Of a stretch of DNA of 64,000 nucleotides, positions 61,655 through 64,000 are shown piece by piece; within the stretch, counting starts at the first letter, position 1, and each line of letters opens with the position of its first letter. A program made the translations under genes and the position numbers. This stretch comes from Streptomyces sp. Y2F8-2 (lineage in GTDB: Bacteria > Actinomycetota > Actinomycetes > Streptomycetales > Streptomycetaceae): contig NZ_BNGS01000002.1 of assembly GCF_014905555.1 (NCBI RefSeq), forward strand, positions 682,001 through 746,000, in the 5' to 3' direction. The notes below the pieces were generated by a model. That model was not told the origin of the DNA. It saw only the letters and a program-made list of their open reading frames with translations, and did not search any database.

Positions 61655-63780
61655 GCACCACCGCTGAGCTGTTGAAGGGCGCGGCCGAGCTGTTCCCGGA
61701 CGAGGTCGTCACGCAGGCGCACGTGCGCCACTTCGACCTGCCGTTCGGTGTGGGCCGGTTCGCCCTGATCACCCTCGACAACGGTCACGACCACACCAAG
61801 CCGACCACCTTCGGCCCGGCCTCGCTCGCGAACCTCAACACCGCGATCGACCAGGTCGAGAAGGAGGCCGCGGACGGCGAGATCGTCGGCGTCGGCATCA
61901 CCGGCAAGCCGTTCATCTTCGCGGTCGGCGCCGACCTCAAGGGTGTCGAGCTGCTGAAGAGGCACGAGGACGCGCTGGCCATCGGCAAGGGCGGCCACGA
62001 GGTCTTCAAGCGCCTGTCGAAGCTGGCCGTGCCCACCTTCGCGTACTACAACGGCGCGGCGATGGGCGGCGGCGTCGAGGTCGGCCTGCACTGCACCTAC
62101 CGCACGGTGTCCGCGGCCCTCCCGGCGTTCTCCCTCCCCGAGGTCTTCCTCGGTCTGGTCCCCGGCTGGGGCGGCTGCGCGCTGCTGCCGAACCTGATCG
62201 GCGCCGACAAGGCCGTCTCGGTCATCATCGAGAACAGCCTCAACCAGAACAAGCAGCTCAAGGGCCGGCAGGTCTACGAGCTCGGGATCGCCGACGCCCT
62301 CTTCGAAGGCGCCGACTTCCTGGAGCAGTCCCTGACCTGGACGGCGGCCGTCCTCAAGGGCGAGATCGTCGTCGAGCGCCCGGTCATCGACCGCGGCGAG
62401 GCCTGGGACCAGGCCGTCGCCAAGGGCCGCTTGATCGCGGACGGCAAGGTGCACGGCGCGGCCCCGGCCGCCTACCGCGCCCTCGACATCATCGCCGCCG
62501 CGAAGAACGGCGACCTGCAGCAGGGCTACGACGCCGAGGACCAGGCCCTCGCGGACCTGATCATGGGCGGCGAACTGCGCGCCGGCATCTACGCGTTCAA
62601 CCTCGTCCAGAAGCGCGGCAAGCGCCCGGCGGGCGCCCCCGACAAGAGCCTGGCGCGCCCGGTCACCAAGGTCGGTGTCGTCGGCGCCGGTCTGATGGCG
62701 TCGCAGCTCGCTCTGCTCTTCCTGCGCCGCCTCGAGGTCCCGGTCGTCCTGACGGACATCGACCAGGAGCGCATCGACAAGGGCGTGGGCTACGTCCACG
62801 CCGAGATCGACAAGCTGCTCGGCAAGGGCCGGATCAACCAGGACAAGGCCAACCGACTCAAGGCGCTGGTGACCGGCGTCCTCGACAAGGCCGAGGGATT
62901 CGCGGACGCGGACTTCGTCATCGAGGCCGTGTTCGAGGAGATGGGCGTCAAGCAGAAGGTGTTCGCGGAGGTCGAGGCGGTCGCCCCGGCGCACGCGATC
63001 CTCGCCACCAACACCTCGTCCCTGTCCGTGTCGGAGATGGCCTCGAAGCTGAAGCACCCCGAGCGGGTCGTCGGCTTCCACTTCTTCAACCCGGTGGCGG
63101 TGCTGCCGCTGCTCGAGATCGTTCGCGGCGAGAAGACGGACGACGCCTCGCTGGCGACCGCCTTCGCGGTGGCCAAGAAGCTGAAGAAGACGGCGGTTCT
63201 GGTCAAGGACGCCCCGGCGTTCGTCGTGAACCGCATCCTGACCCGCTTCATGGGCGAGATCCAGAACGTCATCGACGAGGGCACCCCGGTCGAGGTGGCG
63301 GAGAAGGCGGTGGAGCCGCTGGGTCTGCCGATGTCCCCGCTGGTCCTGCTGGAGCTGGTCGGCCCTGCGATCGGCCTGCACGTCTCCGAGACCCTCAACA
63401 AGGCGTTCCCGGACCGCTTCACGGTCTCCCCGAACCTCAAGGCGGTCGTCGAGGCGGGCAAGCGCGGCTTCTACGTCTACGACAGCGGCAAGCCCGAGCT
63501 TGACCCGGAGGTCGCCGCGCTGCTGAAGCAGGGCGACACGGTCCTGACGGAGGAGCAGGTCCGCGCCCGCGTCCTGGACGCCGTGGCGCAGGAGATCGGG
63601 CTCATGCTCGAGGAGGGCGTCGTCGCCGAGGCCCAGGACATCGACCTCTGCCTGATCACGGGCGCCGGCTGGCCCTTCCACCTGGGCGGCATCACGCCGT
63701 ACCTGGACCGCGAGGGCGTCTCGGAGCGCGTGAACGGCAAGACGTTCCTCGAGCCGGGCGTGGCGTCGGTTCCGGCGTAA
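61651..63780 (+). CDS. fadB: 3-hydroxyacyl-CoA dehydrogenase/enoyl-CoA hydratase fusion
   Basis: 709 residues. N-terminal crotonase domain (oxyanion segments FAVGADLKG and NGAAMGGGVEVGLHC, PEVFLGLVPGWGG) to ~300; dehydrogenase domain from ~345: NAD motif VGVVGAGLMASQLALL, NTSSLSVSEM, FHFFNPVAVLPLLEIVRG with the catalytic His, and two C-terminal dimerisation units. Performs the hydratase and dehydrogenase steps before fadA. GTG 61651 with GGAGG. Followed by a strong terminator. Confidence 0.96.
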   Translation: MSTTAELLKGAAELFPDEVVTQAHVRHFDLPFGVGRFALITLDNGHDHTKPTTFGPASLANLNTAIDQVEKEAADGEIVGVGITGKPFIFAVGADLKGVELLKRHEDALAIGKGGHEVFKRLSKLAVPTFAYYNGAAMGGGVEVGLHCTYRTVSAALPAFSLPEVFLGLVPGWGGCALLPNLIGADKAVSVIIENSLNQNKQLKGRQVYELGIADALFEGADFLEQSLTWTAAVLKGEIVVERPVIDRGEAWDQAVAKGRLIADGKVHGAAPAAYRALDIIAAAKNGDLQQGYDAEDQALADLIMGGELRAGIYAFNLVQKRGKRPAGAPDKSLARPVTKVGVVGAGLMASQLALLFLRRLEVPVVLTDIDQERIDKGVGYVHAEIDKLLGKGRINQDKANRLKALVTGVLDKAEGFADADFVIEAVFEEMGVKQKVFAEVEAVAPAHAILATNTSSLSVSEMASKLKHPERVVGFHFFNPVAVLPLLEIVRGEKTDDASLATAFAVAKKLKKTAVLVKDAPAFVVNRILTRFMGEIQNVIDEGTPVEVAEKAVEPLGLPMSPLVLLELVGPAIGLHVSETLNKAFPDRFTVSPNLKAVVEAGKRGFYVYDSGKPELDPEVAALLKQGDTVLTEEQVRARVLDAVAQEIGLMLEEGVVAEAQDIDLCLITGAGWPFHLGGITPYLDREGVSERVNGKTFLEPGVASVPA

Positions 63781-63793
63781 CGGCCGCAGCACC

Positions 63794-63830
63794 GTGAAAG
63801 GGCCTCCGCGCAAGGCGGAGGCCCTTTCAC
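63794..63830 (+). terminator. strong hairpin terminator of fadAB
   Basis: Perfect 16-bp stem (63794-63809 with 63815-63830), 5-base loop, 13 bases after the fadB stop. Confidence 0.9.
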
Positions 63831-63921
63831 GTCGTGTGCGCAAGGCCGGTGGCGTCGGGGCCGGTCGGATCCGCCGTGGCGTCCCTCGCGCGGCCGGACA
63901 GGCTCGTGGGACGCTGGGGGC

Positions 63922-64000
63922 ATGAGTGTCCCGCTCCTGGTGATCGTCGATGGCGCGAACGTCGTCGGGTCGGTGCCCGACGGCTGGTGGCGGGACCGGC
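63922..64000 (+). CDS. NYN-type/NTP pyrophosphohydrolase-annotated protein (3' partial)
   Basis: First 26 residues only: MSVPLLVIVDGANVVGSVPD then GWWRDR. VIVDGANV is the first strand and Asp of NYN/PIN-like nucleases (YacP type). Streptomyces homologues are often called NTP pyrophosphohydrolase. ATG 63922 with GGGGG upstream; a GACGCT hexamer lies 6 bases before it. Confidence 0.7.
   Translation, partial: MSVPLLVIVDGANVVGSVPDGWWRDR

Noticed and set aside
61567..63843. 758-codon open frame antisense to fadB
   Set aside because: GC-bias shadow of fadB, no family resemblance, crosses the terminator.

Overview
The window is a piece of a Streptomyces chromosome. It is very GC-rich, third codon positions are almost always G or C, GTG and TTG starts are frequent, and many genes either overlap as ATGA/GTGA or start 6-8 bases after a -10-like hexamer (probable leaderless mRNAs). 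It carries Streptomyces hallmarks: the sporulation regulator whiI with a WhiG-type promoter, a conservon (cvnABCD), a whiJ/abaA-like cluster (HTH regulator, DUF397 protein, anti-sigma-type ATPase), a DUF6230/DUF6114 pair, and the coproporphyrin-type haem genes hemE, hemY and hemQ. From memory the right half follows the SCO6025-SCO6061 region of S. coelicolor (whiI is SCO6029). I see no tRNA, rRNA, CRISPR, phage or insertion sequence. It reads as chromosomal core to sub-core DNA.

Layout. 1-4450: an aminotransferase (5' end outside the window), a FAH-fold protein and two overlapping FMN-dependent luciferase-like monooxygenases, forming one operon of unknown substrate. 4514-5710: a membrane acyltransferase behind a MerR-type operator. 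5744-7460: an ARMT1/DUF89 protein and a zinc-ribbon membrane protein. 7611-10982: a surface-anchored LPMO, a secreted protein with a long structured leader, and the DUF6230/DUF6114 pair. 11099-15592: a VOC protein and the whiJ-like cluster, ending in an SAV2177/DUF574-type methyltransferase. 15811-19448: an OpuC-type compatible-solute ABC transporter. 19643-23570: a CtaG-family protein and then the most striking unit, a divergent NRAMP permease coupled to a channel-less MgtE-N/CBS protein, preceded by a leader peptide ORF and hairpins. 23778-32532: a polysaccharide deacetylase, the cvn operon with an orphan sugar-binding lipoprotein upstream, a GAF-SpoIIE phosphatase and a MASE1 protein. 32608-37158: msrB, murC, a conserved acidic protein, a RibD-type reductase and zapE, the last two divergent and probably leaderless. 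37346-43050: beta-carbonic anhydrase with a SulP transporter, a slipin, PPK2 and a second deacetylase. 43082-48316: small zinc protein, Pth2-like protein, TetR regulator with a double operator, mycothiol-type DinB protein, DUF692 (MNIO) enzyme, DUF4142 protein. 48472-57225: haem genes hemQ-hemY and hemE, with DUF4349, CoADR-like reductase, rhomboid and small hydrophilic ORFs. 57544-64000: whiI, RNase D, a repeat-rich spacer, the fadAB beta-oxidation operon with a strong terminator, and the start of a NYN-type gene.

Links between genes. hemE, hemY and hemQ belong to the same haem route. Carbonic anhydrase and SulP form a likely bicarbonate unit. The cvn operon, SpoIIE phosphatase, whiJ-like cluster and whiI are all signalling or developmental functions. 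The best candidate for a poorly described system is the NRAMP plus MgtE-N/CBS pair. The permease keeps the NRAMP TM1 aspartate but lacks the asparagine and the TM6 Met-Pro-His signature of Mn/Fe transporters, while its partner is the Mg2+-sensing half of MgtE without a channel, and the operon leader holds a 29-codon uORF.
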